DNA of 64,000 bases, from contig JAQFVV010000063.1 of NCBI GenBank assembly GCA_028023455.1, forward strand, positions 6,783,157 through 6,847,156, given 5' to 3'. The notes beneath the pieces were generated by a model. That model was not told the origin of the DNA, searched no databases, and worked only from the letters and a program-made list of their open reading frames with translations. The DNA comes from Epiperipatus broadwayi (taxonomy: Eukaryota > Onychophora > Udeonychophora > Euonychophora > Peripatidae). Of this stretch, positions 24,704-36,906 are shown piece after piece. Position numbers and translations under genes: made by a program. The stretch's first letter is position 1. Every line of letters begins with the position of its first letter.

Positions 24704-27700
24704 TATAAACAATTATGTGCTAGTATAAGAGATGGTGATCATGTGATATAGATTTCTAATTTCTTAAAAACATATCTTTATTTAATACCAGATTTCTTTT
24801 CAAAGGTGGAGGTTTTCCAGTTATGATAATGACACTTCTTTTTATTTTATCGAATTTGTATAATAAATTAATTTTAATAAACAACCAACTAATTATTTTT
24901 GAGTAATGTTATTATTTGATTAATTGAATCACATGTCTTGAACAATTCAATAACAACAATAATTAATTCATTATTTTTTCCAATACATTTTTTTACAGTT
25001 GACTAGCAACAAAACCATATCTACATTGCTTCTTGGTTCTCACATTGATATTTTTGATAGCCCTTTGCCTCTAATGGAAGTAACTTATTCAACATTTTAA
25101 AAGTATCTTTGCTTTTATGTTTATGATTATGATATTTCAGAATAATTGTGTCGTCTCTTTATTTTAAAATTTTTAATATAAAAGCAACCCTAGGATTGTG
25201 TGCACAACTTCTTAAGTCCATATATTCCTAAAATATTCCAATAACTTTGGAAGCTAACAAATAACCTGTTTTGATTTTACTAAATATATTTTGGCCGATT
25301 CTAAATGAGTAAATTAATTGAATGAATTAAAAGATATTTTGATTATTGTATCATTAACAAAAAAAATTATCAAAATCCTTCTTCTATCTATCCAAAATAT
25401 CATTGTCACCATGTAAGAAAATGCCACTATTGAATCTTCTAGTATTTTGATATTGGTTTTAAATCAATATGCTGCTTCCAATATAACAAGAAAAAGATCT
25501 AAAATGATACCAAGGAACGTCTGTATATTCTTAACCATTTAATCCAGCAATCAATTATAAGTATTCTAACAAGGGTGAACTTCTATCTTTAAGTCTGTAT
25601 ATTTATTATAAAGTTGCATATTTAATTTATTATTCTAACAAGCAGAAGATTCTACTATAATAAAGTCATTTGCAATGAGATCATTGTCAGAAAACCAAGA
25701 ATGATTTTTTTAGTGAACCTAAGAAAAGATTTACTTATATTCACAACACACTCCTTAAGAAAATATTATGCCTCAGTAGCACAGCAGTCTGGCAATTTAA
25801 ATATTTAATACCTATTAAAATTTAACATGAATATATATGCTTCTAGAGAAGGAGCATCATTTTTTCTTGTCAATATGATTGGACAAAAACTTAGTTTTTA
25901 ATGCAATTATTATTTTAACCTCGGATTGTACTACTCAGTGATTTATCCAATAAAGTACAGTTTTAAGTGCTGCATAATGTGAACTTATCATGTATTCTGA
26001 CTCTTACCTATAATGTAATCTATTAAGTCCCCTGTTTTGGATAAGGTTGCATCCATGTTATTATAGTGACTTCGTATCCTTAAACAATGTTTTTGTGATA
26101 GCCAATCCCTGCTGTTCAAAAATTCAATAACAACAGACAATTTAAATTTACAGTATCAATGCTATTATTTTCAACAACTTTTGTCCAAAGTTATTATTTG
26201 TACTGACAAATGCATTAAAGACTCAAGGAAGAAAATTAAATCTTTTATTGATATTTATATAATGTTGCTACCAACAAAACTTAAATAGTTGTGGTTTTTT
26301 TTTTAATTTTCTGAATGTAACATTAGATCACATGCAAATAAAGTGAGAAAAGATATCATGTGTGCAAGCCAAGATTTAATACTATTCCCCTTTGATTTAA
26401 TTATTGAGGAATTCTATGACTAGAAAATATTGACTCAGATTGTACACCAAATCCAGTGCTAACCTTTTGAGAAAACTTGTAGACAGCTGTCTCTTATTGT
26501 ATTAGACTTTCCTTTGTTTAAGAAATGAGTTCCATTTGGAACAGCTACATATATTTTCATCTTACTAGCTTCTTAGCTACTACTGTGGTTTTTATTAAGT
26601 TGGAATAATTTATAACAAGAGATGTTCATAAATTTGAAAAAATATATTTGGTAATATTTAACTCCTATTGCTACCATTGTCTCCTACTTTACCATGATTT
26701 CTGATATTATTTTTAGTTTTAATGAATAATTCAGGGGACATAATAACTAGCCAAACTGTGTGAGTCAGGGCAATTTAGACTTCCTTTTTCAGGTTCCTTC
26801 TATTCTCTTGATAGCCAATGGAATAATTAAATTCATACAATATTTTTCATGTTGAAACTCTTATCCCAAATTCTTTCCAATCTGATTTATTAGAGATTAT
26901 GATTCTATTGTCTCAAATAAATATCCCATAATTAATAACTACCAGTTTACTAAATCTGATCGCCTTACTGCTTTCTTAAACTAAAAGGATTGATTTAAAA
27001 AAAAATAAAAAAGGATATTAAAATCAGAATTGTGGAAAATATAGTAAAGTAATGAAAAATATGGTTACACAAAAACACAATTTTTATGTCACAGTTATTA
27101 CAGGGAAATAATGGATGGCAAGAAAAACTCATGACAAGTGACTGAGGACTGAGAAAAAGAGGAAGGAAGAAAAATATGTTTGTATTGAAAAATATATTTA
27201 GATTTTTGTTAGTCACTGTTTATTAGTTACACACAATTCATCCTCATAGCTGTAGATCATCCCACTATTTTCCACTTCCTTAACTCATTGATAAATTGAG
27301 TACAGTACCTTATTCAGTTGGATTGTTGGCTCTGTAGAAATAGATTGTTTCCTGCATATAAATTTGATTCTTTATTTTATTGATTATAAATAAATACTTC
27401 TTATAGTTTTAAGATTGCAATATGTATAATAAGCTGAAATTGGAAAATAAATTTATGAATATTGGATATTCAATATTTAGCAAAGGATAATAGTATACTG
27501 AAAATAATTTGATATGCTTAATTTTTAGATTTTTTTAGTGGAATACAAGAAATTAAAATTTTGCAATTTTGTGATGTTAATTCAGAAGATTGTTGAATCA
27601 AAAAAGCACAAAATATTTATAAATAAAATATACAAATTCAAATTTTTTAAATCTTTTTTAAAGATTTTTTAAAAATTTATTGGATGTTTTTGGAATTTTC

Positions 27701-28199
27701 AGTGAACAAAAGGAACTTAATAGAACTAAGTAAACTGTTTTGGGGAATCACATTATACTTTGTCTGTAAATATACCGCATATTAAACATAATAGAGCTTT
27801 TTTAAAAAAAAAAAATTAATTTTGAAATTGTTTTTTTTTATGATTTAATGTGCAGTAAATCGCTGGATCACGAAAGTTGTATTTAACTCACAATAATGTA
27901 TGAGCACAGTTTTTTAAGGATGTATAGAATTATTTATAAATAATAAATAACGCAAGATAACATGAATTAAAATGAGTTGTGTTTTATAACTCATATTGTA
28001 CTTAAAAGTTATTGTTTACAATAAATTAAACTATTCCTGCTCATTAGTTCAGGATAATATTGGTACACTTGATCATTTGTTAAAGGATAAACTCGATTCA
28101 ATAAAAGACGAATATGTATACCTTTTTTATAAATAATAGATTCCCAATCATTTTGAATAATATTTGTCACGATCTGAAAAATGATAAACATTGATCAAG
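24704..28199. other. AT-rich intergenic DNA
   Basis: No coding region, RNA gene or repeat structure that I can support; some poly-A/T runs near 27.6-27.8 kb. Confidence 0.6.
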
Positions 28200-29345
28200 T
28201 TTAATTAACCTATTCATTCAGTATACTGAATGTAAACTATAATAAATAGAGGAATTTGAACTTAGGATTTTCAGCCTATATTCATCCTGTACTCCATCTC
28301 AAACAACCGTGACACATGACCACACACACATGGAAAAGATAAATAATTTTCAATATACTTATTTTGAGCAGAACCAGCATTCATCAATTAGGCCATTTTA
28401 TAATAACCTACACATATATACAGCCAGTGCTTGGCTTATAAAAAGATAGCAATTCCTTAAATATTAATGGACAAGCTTCAATCTTCTTACTTTTCCAACA
28501 ATTTGGCCATCCATTTTATTAAAAAATCAATAATAAAACACTTAATGCCCTCGGTGGATTTGATATTGTAGTCATGCCCATGTAGACATTACATCAATCT
28601 AAACTCTATTATTATCATACCATTACATATTTATTTATATTAATAGGAGAGGGGTGGGCTAAACTTATACTATGATGTAACCTAATTCCAAAGCAATATA
28701 TAATTAATCTATTCATTATGCAGAATGTTTACTATAATAAATAGAGGAATTTGAACTTAGAATTTTTAGTCCACATTCATAATCCACTCTACCTCAAACA
28801 ACCAATATACATGATCACACATATGTGAAAAGTAAATGATTCCCAATAAAACATTTTTTCTGCAGAACCTGCACTCATCATAAACTTTTAGTATACTGAA
28901 TAAATAGGTTAATTACATATTGCTTTGGAAATAGATTACATCATGTATAAGTTCAGCCCATCCCTCACCTAATAATATAAATGGATATGTAATGATCTGA
29001 TAATATGAAGGGTTAGATTGACATAATGTCTACATGGGTGTGATTACAATATCAAGTCCACCAATGGCTTTGAGTGTTTTATTGTTGATATTTCAATGAA
29101 ATGAATGGTTGAATTGTTGGAAGAGTAAGAAGATTGAAGCTTCTCCATTAAAGTTTAAGAAATTGCTATCCTAATACAAGCTGAGTGCTGGTTTTGTATG
29201 AAGTACTTATATTGGGAATCATTTATCTTTTTCACATATGTATGGTCATATGTATTGGTTGTTTGAGATATAGTGGAGGCTGAATATAGACTGAAAATCC
29301 TAACTTACAATTCCTCTATTTATTAATATAGTTTGTAATTAGTTG
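28200..29345. mobile_element. Family C palindromic element, about 1.1 kb
   Basis: The left arm (about 28200-28720) and right arm (about 28895-29340) are reverse complements. ATAAATAGAGGAATTTGAAC near 28240 pairs with its complement near 29310. ATTACATAT...TCAGCCCATCC near 28930 pairs with GGGTGGGCTAAAC...AATCTATTC near 28655. The centre (28720-28890) carries a further partial copy of the arm tip. GAATTTGAACTT on the minus strand gives a box-B-like AGTTCAAATTCC. There is no coding capacity. Confidence 0.8.
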
Positions 29346-30792
29346 TTTTTAGAGGGGGGAGAAGAACATTTTGAAGATGACTGATCTTTATGAGTAGCTT
29401 TTATAGTCTAGTTTGATGAAAGTCAACTTATTTAATAGCCTACATTGTAGATGGGATGAGATGATTGGTTCTTTGATTGCTATCCTTTATTCTTGAAAAT
29501 ATTAAAGCTGATTACTTTATAGAATTGAAACATTTAACATTACTCGTAGAACTTAATTTGATAGGTAATTAGGAGTTATACATAGTTTATTTGATTATGT
29601 AGAAATAATGCCAAATTCTTGGTATATTGGAAGCTTTATAATGTTAAATAAAAGACATTGAAAATTAAAAATTATTATGTGAAATAAAATAATAAATTAA
29701 CTTACAAATTCAGAACAAAATAGTAAAAGATCTTTGGGTAGGGTCTCAATTAAAACATTAAATAATTTTGTAATAGATGTTGAAGTTATTTTAGTAAACT
29801 GGAAAATTCAAAATCCAAGTACAATAATTATTGAGAATATGATTTTATATGCAAATTTACTAGTGCCGATGCTGTTTTAAGTTCTGTAAAATGATTGGTT
29901 AAAAATATTAGCAGACGATTATAGTTTGACAATGGCTTAGGTAATTAGTTTTAGGATGATTATTAAAAACAAAAAGTTAATTTAAAATATTAATGACTTT
30001 TTTTTTAGCTAGGGAATTTAATCTATAAATAGAAATAGTTTGCATCGATTTATCTGAAAGTCACAATAAATCAAAAAAAAAAATTCTGAAAATTTTCTAT
30101 ATTAAAAAGAATTTTTAACAATCAATTAAAAATAACAAAAAACAATGACAATGAATAACTTTCACACCATTTACTTTTTAATGATGGTCTTCAGAATATA
30201 AAATAAACCGCAGATATTTTCGATCATTTAAAATGAGAGATGAAAGGCTGATATTGACTGAATATATTGATTGATATTTAAATATTGATCACAGTCTGAA
30301 TAAATTACTTACATTTGTGTTCTTTTTAAAACATATTACTAAACAATTTATTTCTTTAAAAAAACATTTTAGGTAAAATATCTCAAATAGGCTTAAAAGA
30401 AATTTTTTTTTTTATTTTTTAATATAAAAATATATTTAAATAAACAGTACCAAAAAAAATAAAAGTGTGTGTATTTTACTGCGATATTACATTTAAAAAC
30501 TAAAAACGCAGAATACTGCATTGCAGAAAAACATTAGTTGTCCCAAGAGATAAATGATCTACTGCCAAGTTTGAATAAAAGTGCGTTCACTTCTTACAAT
30601 GACACTTTTTTTGGAGAAAGAAAGTTGAAAATAAAACTTCTACCCAAAGCAATTATTTTTTGCAAAATATTTCAGAATGTCATACTATTATATATATATA
30701 ATAATTAATGAATTATTGTGCAGAAGGAAATTAACCTCAGATCATGGCTGTTTTGTATCTATTATAAATCTTCATGCACTCACATATCAGTA

Positions 30793-30874
30793 AATGTTTT
30801 AAAAGCTTAAGTAAATCATTTAAGTTAGAGCATAATGTTTTAAAAGCTTAAGTAAATCATTTAAGTTAGAGCAT
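30793..30874. repeat. 41-bp unit, two perfect tandem copies
   Basis: AATGTTTTAAAAGCTTAAGT at 30793 recurs at 30834, with the rest of the unit identical. Confidence 0.97.
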
Positions 30875-31420
30875 ATTCCTATACCCTTTATGACCATGCT
30901 TATATCAGAATTTGATTTATTGCATGTCTGTTGTTGTAATCAACAATTGAATGTAAGCTTGTGGATAAGACCTGTAGAGGTCTCTACTATCACATTTTAC
31001 GCACATATTCTTGAGGTTGCAGCCTTAGTAAATATTACTTAACCTATCATAGGAGAAAGACAGAATCTCATTTTTAACTACCTGCAATATGGCATATATT
31101 AATTATGAATAATAAATTAATGGATTATTTGCAAATGAAAATAAATATTTAATTAAGATCGATGCTATCATAAAACCAGTACAAAATTATTTTCATCCCA
31201 ACATCTAAACAAAAATTAAATAAGTAATTTTAAATAAAATGTTTCTATTTGAATATCAAACTTAAAACTCATGTAAAAGTGAAAAACAATTACATTTGAC
31301 TAAAAAATATGTAGGGGGGGGGTTTCTTAACACTTAGCTCTTTCTTGCTTTATCGTGTTTTGTTAAACACGTAGACCAGTCGGATGCATCAGACATTTTG
31401 AATTATTTAAGAAATTTTGG

Positions 31421-31474
31421 CAATTTTTAATCAATATTAACTGTATGCAATTTTTAATCAATATTAACTGTATG
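31421..31474. repeat. 27-bp unit, two perfect tandem copies
   Basis: CAATTTTTAATCAATATTAA begins at 31421 and again at 31448. Confidence 0.97.
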
Positions 31475-31931
31475 AAAAAACTGGAAAACTTTTAAATAAA
31501 TCACGTTTAAATATGTATTTAATTTTAACTTATGTCCAGATGTTTGTAATTTATATAATACATAATAAAAACAATTATTGAATCTAAAGTAAAAACAATA
31601 ATAAATATATTATGCTTTTAATAGTCCTAGTCCAAGAATTTATAAAAAATATCCCTCCTTATTAATTACATTTTATAGAAGAATATTTCGACAAAAAATA
31701 GAGTGTAAAACAAAAGTTGTAAAAAGTTTAATTGAAATAAGGATAAAGATCCTATAAGACATTCAGTTATCACCTTACTCTGTATTGATAAGGATTACAT
31801 TCCTGATACATAATGTTAGCTTAAAATACTGAAGACTGCTTTAAATATTTCATATAATATAAAGTGAATGACTCTACAGTAAAAAAAAATTGAAACTAGA
31901 GCCTATACTTGTTTTTATTAAACACTACTTT

Positions 31932-31956
31932 TATATATATATATATATATATATAT
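31932..31956. repeat. TA microsatellite used as LTR-element target
   Basis: A TA run directly abuts the left LTR, and the same ATATAT pattern resumes right after the right LTR at 38879. The LTR element therefore inserted into a TA tract; the target duplication (ATATAT or a shorter part) cannot be resolved. Confidence 0.9.
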
Positions 31957-33921
31957 TGTAACGGAATAGTGTTACATAGGGTTTAAACCTAGGAACGTTA
32001 AAGATATATATAAATGACGAAATAAATGACAGGTACCAAAACTTTTTAAAAAACGATCTTGTTTTAAGAATAAACGAGAAACAGCCATTTCTAAAGCAGA
32101 TCGCAGCTATACAAGAGTACCTGTCAGATTTATTGAACTAAAATTAAAAGAGTTTTTATTTTTTTGAGAAATTAATTTATTAGAATCATTATTTGTAAGT
32201 TTGCTTTTTTTTTGTTATTTCGTTTTAAGAAAAAAGAATGATCGAGAACAAATTAGAAATTTTTTATTAAATCAATTTTAAACAAAAAGGAAAGAAAAAA
32301 GATAAGTAAATTAATTAATCTGCAATAGGTTAAAAGATTCCAAGCGATCTAAGATATTTTGAATGGGGGGGCAATTAGTAGATTAAAATTTAGAGAAGTT
32401 GAAACAATAAGCAGGATGTATGTTGGTAAAGTCTAGATAACAATCCAAATTTAGAAACAGAGGTGATAAAAAGTGTACACTGCTATTGTACTACTTAGAC
32501 TTCTGGCTCCAGCTAAAACAATACTTAAAAAAAAATGGAAAAACTAAATTAAATTCCCACGTGGTGCAAATGTCACAGAAACCATTGAATAAAGAGGACC
32601 CTTAATTAGCAAATAAGAACTGATGACTCATGAGTGCATGACAGAGATTGGAGGAAAAATTCAAGGTGTCATGGCGGGAAAGAAGAGAAGAAAAAGGCAA
32701 GACAGAACTGGAGAGAGACATTAATTACAATTATTAATTATTGATTAAGAGTTGTGGAAGGCGAAATTAATTTGAATTTTAGCGGAGAGTATTATTAATT
32801 TTTTTGGCAGAGCTTCTGATTAAGTACTTGGACTTCTTAACCTAAACTTTGTGTGATACCGTAGACGAAATGCGTTGGCTGAATCCAAAATTCGCGGCTT
32901 GGCCGCCGAACCTTCACACCTGGCACCGCTGATCGATCCTAGAATGCTCTCAACCTCGGAGAAAATGAACTCAAGGACCACACACGCCCTGGAAGCCCCA
33001 CCAAAAGCCGGCATGCTGAATTAAGGAAAACATCGCTCAGGATCCCATTACAGTCTTCTCGTTCCACAGGTAGTTATATTTTAACATTTGCTCACACATT
33101 CATGCACCAGCTAAAATAACTTTAAAGTGGAGAACGATCTACAAACATTAAGTGTAAATGATAAAATTACTAATGACCAAATTGAATCACTAAAGAACTC
33201 AACCAGAATCATATGTACAATTAAGATTCAGCAAATATCTGTGCAAATTCATACCTAATTCCGTAATTATGTTATCTAGACTTACTAAATCATATATCTG
33301 CATGATAATTTTATTTACCCAGTTTTTTCTAAATAAATCATTCATTTAATTAATACTTCTTTTATTGATCGCTTGGAATTTCAAATTTAGTTAAATAATG
33401 TTGAATGAGTGTGAGAGTGATCTATTTTGTATAATTTGAACGGGTACATTTAATATTTTAGTTAAGATTTAAGTATATTTATAGCGTTTATATTGTCATA
33501 CAATTCTTATGTTAATGTTAAGTTATGGTTAATTTATTCTGGGGGATATAGGGCGGGCCCAACAGTGATAAAGGTGTTTCAATATTGTTTAACGGTAATG
33601 TGCGATCTAGTTCGGAAACAGTGTTGCTGTGTTCGTTTCTTGCTGTCCGCTGGAGTGATGCTTGGGCATGTTCTGTGATATAGTTGAGTGAGCATGTGCA
33701 CGTGCATGGCGAGCTTGTAAAGGTTCTCCTGGCGCCTATTACTCGGGTTCAATCTGAATCTACGTATGAAACAAATAAAAGCGTACGTGTATATGTGTTT
33801 GAAATTATTTTCACAAAACATTATGTAAACCCCGGATGAAATAACACAGCAGGTTCGTAAAAGGGAATCGTCAACAGAACAGCGAACATACAGAAATAGC
33901 GAGGTGACGTACCGGGTTGCA
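31957..33921 (+). repeat. 5' LTR of the gag-only element
   Basis: It starts TGTAACGGAATAG and ends CCGGGTTGCA. It is nearly identical to 36907-38878 except for about half a dozen substitutions, small homopolymer length changes and a divergent last 25 or so bases. A minus-strand open frame of 64 codons (32820-33014) is present in both LTRs but has no recognisable domain, and I do not call it a gene. Confidence 0.96.
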
Positions 33922-33923
33922 TT

Positions 33924-33941
33924 TGGCGCGTCAACGTGCGG
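33924..33941 (+). other. Primer-binding-site candidate
   Basis: TGGCGCGTCAACGTGCGG starts two bases after the 5' LTR. The TGGCGC start is the usual complement of a tRNA 3' GCGCCA end. The tRNA is not assigned. Confidence 0.7.
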
Positions 33942-34822
33942 CGAAACTGTTGTTTCAAAGGGCAGAACCGACGGGGATATAACTGACGGTTCTAATAATG
34001 AAAGTCAATTTAAATAAAGAGACCCTGAGAAGGAAATACGTTTAGCGGCCTAAATAAGGCGGTCGGAGGACATTTGTTTTTTTTTTTTTAAAAAAAAGAA
34101 AAAAAGGAAGAGAGGGCGCTCGAAATTACAGAATGAATTATCGATGAAAGCGGGGGGGAAATTTTATAATCACTAAAAGTCAAATTATTAAACATTGCTT
34201 GAGAGAGTGGGAAGGGGATTTAGTTCTTTTATAATTATTAAAATAATCAAGCATCCGAATATATCTGATATTTGTAGAAAGCTGTGGGATAGCGGGATTC
34301 CGTGGAAGAAATATCGGATTAAAAGGAAGCAATTCATAAATTAATTTCTATATTAGTAAGTTAACCGCAAATAATTTTAATCGAAAAAAAATATACATCG
34401 TTAAAAGACGCATTTTAATATTATTATATTCTTGCACAAAGGAACGAACTGTAACTGGGATCTTGTAGGAGTTTTGTGTGTGTTACTTAAAAATAAAAGG
34501 GACGTTGAGCGTAAACAACACATATATATAAATAACCACCAAAGGAAAATAAAATAAAAGATAAGTAAAGTATAGCGTATCTACATATATAACGACGCGT
34601 GTAACAGTATATACATATAACCAATAGCTACTGAATATAAATAAAGGGGAATAGTGGGACCTGGGATATCTGAGCGATAGAAACCAAACTTGAGGGCTTA
34701 CAGTGGGAGTTTTAAGAGCAAGGACCATCTGAAAATAGGACAAGACAGTCAGTGGGACCAGCGGAGTAGTAGGTGACGAGCCGTGGATTAGTATAATCAC
34801 ATCACAAAACAAGTAAATAACG
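33942..34822 (+). other. Leader between primer site and gag
   Basis: About 0.9 kb without coding support. Minus-strand open frames here and opposite gag are shadows of purine-rich sequence. Confidence 0.65.
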
Positions 34823-35974
34823 ATGGAAGAAACCCAAGACAAAAGCATGTGGGAACAGACGGGGGAGAGTCCCATACAATTTAAGAAACAGAATACGGAG
34901 AGCGAAGGGGACCTCAAAATATTGATAAGGATGATGACTCAAATGATGGCCGAAATGAGGGCGGATAGAGAAGAGCGTAGGAGAGATAGGGAAGAGTGGA
35001 AAGAGGAAACAAGGCAATTGCTCCGGGGAAAGGAGGTGAAGTCAGAGGAGGGCAAAGGGGAAGATAGTAGTTTTACCAAAGTTGAGGGAGAGACAGATCA
35101 GAATGGGATGGAGATGGATAGAACGAAGTCAGACCTGAACGATCTAAAGGAAAGGGTAGAGATCCTAACTGATGATATAGAGAGGGGAAGTAAGCACCAA
35201 GAGGGGGTGAAGGAAGCAATAAGGCAGACCGAAGAGGCGTGTCACGAAATAAGACAGCGCCAGGATGAAATCCGAGAGGAACTGGGAGAGTGGGGACAGA
35301 GAATCCAAAGGATGGAAGCAGGCCAGGGACATGGGGATCTGAGTAGTCGGATGGAAGAGATGGAGAAGAGATGGGGAAAGCAGAGGTCGCAGCAGGACAC
35401 AAGTCGGGTATGGGCGGAGAGACAGATGAAGATAGAAATATTTAGGGCAGGAGAGAACGAAAACCCGATGGACCACCTCGAAAGCGTCAGGAATCTGTTT
35501 GGAGAACCAATGGCGAGAGAACCTGACCGGGTAAACATCGCAAGCACCTACCTACAGGGCCCGGCGAGAGATTGGTGGAGGACACTTGAATTTAAACCCC
35601 GGTCATATGAGGAATATAAGGAGGAGGTTTTGCGGTGTTTTTGGAGCACAGCCTGCCAAGAAGGGATTTATTTTAGGATCACCAGAGAGAAATACGGGGG
35701 GAGGCCCGGTGAGACGGCTACTCAGTTTTATTATAGGCAGGTGGCGAGCCTCCAACAATTGCCTGCATATCCCATGACAGAGATGCAGATCATTTCAATA
35801 ATAAGGCACAATATGCCAACCACCCTCAGACACATGATGCTGGGAAGAGATCATAAAGGGATCCATGAGATGGGGGAAATGGTAGCAAAATTTGAACAAG
35901 AAGGGATAGGAGTGCAAATAGAGAGGGCTGGGAATGAACAACTCAGAAAACGAGTCCCACCGGACCGATACTAA
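34823..35974 (+). CDS. gag: Gag polyprotein of the gag-only LTR element
   Basis: This is a 383-residue open frame. The ATG at 34823 has a favourable context (A at -3, G at +4) and is the first in frame. Residues about 25-185 are rich in Glu, Arg, Lys and Gln with heptad-like spacing, so a coiled coil is likely. From about residue 205 to 350 it resembles the retrotransposon gag capsid family (PF03732 type), with QGPARDWW near residue 245, a TATQFYYRQV segment and RHNMPTTLRHMML near residue 325. The last two motifs match the gag of the Gypsy element at 6.3-6.9 kb. No CCHC zinc knuckle is present and the frame ends soon after the capsid part. The protein would form the particle that packages the element's RNA, and the absence of stops fits a young copy. 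Confidence 0.86.
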   Translation: MEETQDKSMWEQTGESPIQFKKQNTESEGDLKILIRMMTQMMAEMRADREERRRDREEWKEETRQLLRGKEVKSEEGKGEDSSFTKVEGETDQNGMEMDRTKSDLNDLKERVEILTDDIERGSKHQEGVKEAIRQTEEACHEIRQRQDEIREELGEWGQRIQRMEAGQGHGDLSSRMEEMEKRWGKQRSQQDTSRVWAERQMKIEIFRAGENENPMDHLESVRNLFGEPMAREPDRVNIASTYLQGPARDWWRTLEFKPRSYEEYKEEVLRCFWSTACQEGIYFRITREKYGGRPGETATQFYYRQVASLQQLPAYPMTEMQIISIIRHNMPTTLRHMMLGRDHKGIHEMGEMVAKFEQEGIGVQIERAGNEQLRKRVPPDRY

Positions 35975-36642
35975 CTTAGAGGATGGAGGAAAGTAAATTG
36001 ACGACCCTGGACATCACAAAGATAGACGTTGAAAAGGAACTCACCTGGGAAATAGACGCCACGAAATGGAAAGACCCGTGATATGAAATGATATTGGAAA
36101 TGGAATTAATTAATAATGTAGTAAGAAAGAGGGGGGATGACTAAAATAAAGCCTAGGGTGTAACATCTGAAACAAACAAGCCAACCGACCGCGAAGCAGC
36201 CTGTAGTGTGTAGAGCCTAAGAAAAAAAAAAGGGAAAAAAAAACAAGGGGGGTAATGAGTGAATACTGCAAGAGGGGAGAGAGTGCCGACCCTCCAGAGA
36301 ATGTTGGTGAATTGGTTGGGGAGTACCTTGCAGGACCCGGAGAAGGCTGGCACAGGACGCTGGCCCAACTTAATGGCGGAAAATCGTGCAACCCATTTTG
36401 AGAGTTCTTACCGACTCACTTCCCACAACTTCGTTATTGCTGGGCGGATCAGACTTTCCAAAATCTTAGTTAGAGATTGAGCGTATTCTGCATAGGGGAC
36501 TTCGGAAAGGTCCATCCCCATGCCTCCTGTCAGGGATGCACGGAACCCATTGGCCGTTGACGTCAATCGTGGCATACCCTAGATGTCCGTATAGGTATAA
36601 GCCTAATAGTTAAAGTCGAGTTCAAGTTTTTTCCGTTCACCA
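35975..36642 (+). other. Non-coding interior after gag
   Basis: Where pol would be expected there is no protease, RT or integrase-core signal in any frame. Short minus-strand frames opposite this part are low-complexity and not supported. Confidence 0.65.
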
Positions 36643-36840
36643 TTGTTTAAAGAGAAGTCTGACCGCAGAGCACCTGATTCAATTTTAAGGGGAAGGTGGA
36701 GTCGCGAACAAACAGCCTGGAGAGCCACCATACTGGGGGCCCGAATCGTACAAAAGGAGAAGAGGACGTGGGTCGAGTCACTGGACGATGTCCAAGGAAA
36801 GGGGACATTTAATGCGCGGGCACTGAAGAGGGCCGAATAA
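36643..36840 (+). pseudogene. Integrase C-terminal tail remnant
   Basis: A 65-codon frame ends with KGTFNARALKRAE. The same position in the decayed Gypsy integrase reads GTYNACQLKPY (about 2924-2962), and a relic at 45352-45399 reads GTYNAQSLKPI. The stretch before it (RIVQKEKRTWVESL) fits an integrase SH3-like tail. I infer that this is what remains of pol after an internal deletion. The ATG is probably not a real start. Confidence 0.6.
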
Positions 36841-36893
36841 CTTGGCTCCTTATCAGAGCTAAAATCCGCAATCCTCGGATTTTACTCTACACC

Positions 36894-36906
36894 AGGCGGG
36901 GAGATA
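36894..36906 (+). other. Polypurine tract
   Basis: AGGCGGGGAGATA lies directly before the 3' LTR, the usual site of plus-strand DNA priming. Confidence 0.8.

Larger units (their letters stand above)
29346..31931. other. AT-rich intergenic DNA
   Basis: Only two short tandem duplications stand out; no gene or RNA recognised. Confidence 0.6.

Noticed and set aside
32820-33014. 64-codon minus-strand frame in both LTRs of the gag-only element (also 37773-37967)
   Set aside because: Identity reflects LTR youth rather than coding selection; no recognisable domain. Kept only as a note.
34483-35547. Several minus-strand frames opposite gag
   Set aside because: They are antisense shadows of the purine-rich gag sequence, with Ser/Pro/Leu-rich low-complexity translations.
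34823-35974. Domesticated host gag gene
   Set aside because: It lies inside a complete LTR pair with primer site and polypurine tract, so a resident retrotransposon gene is the simpler reading.
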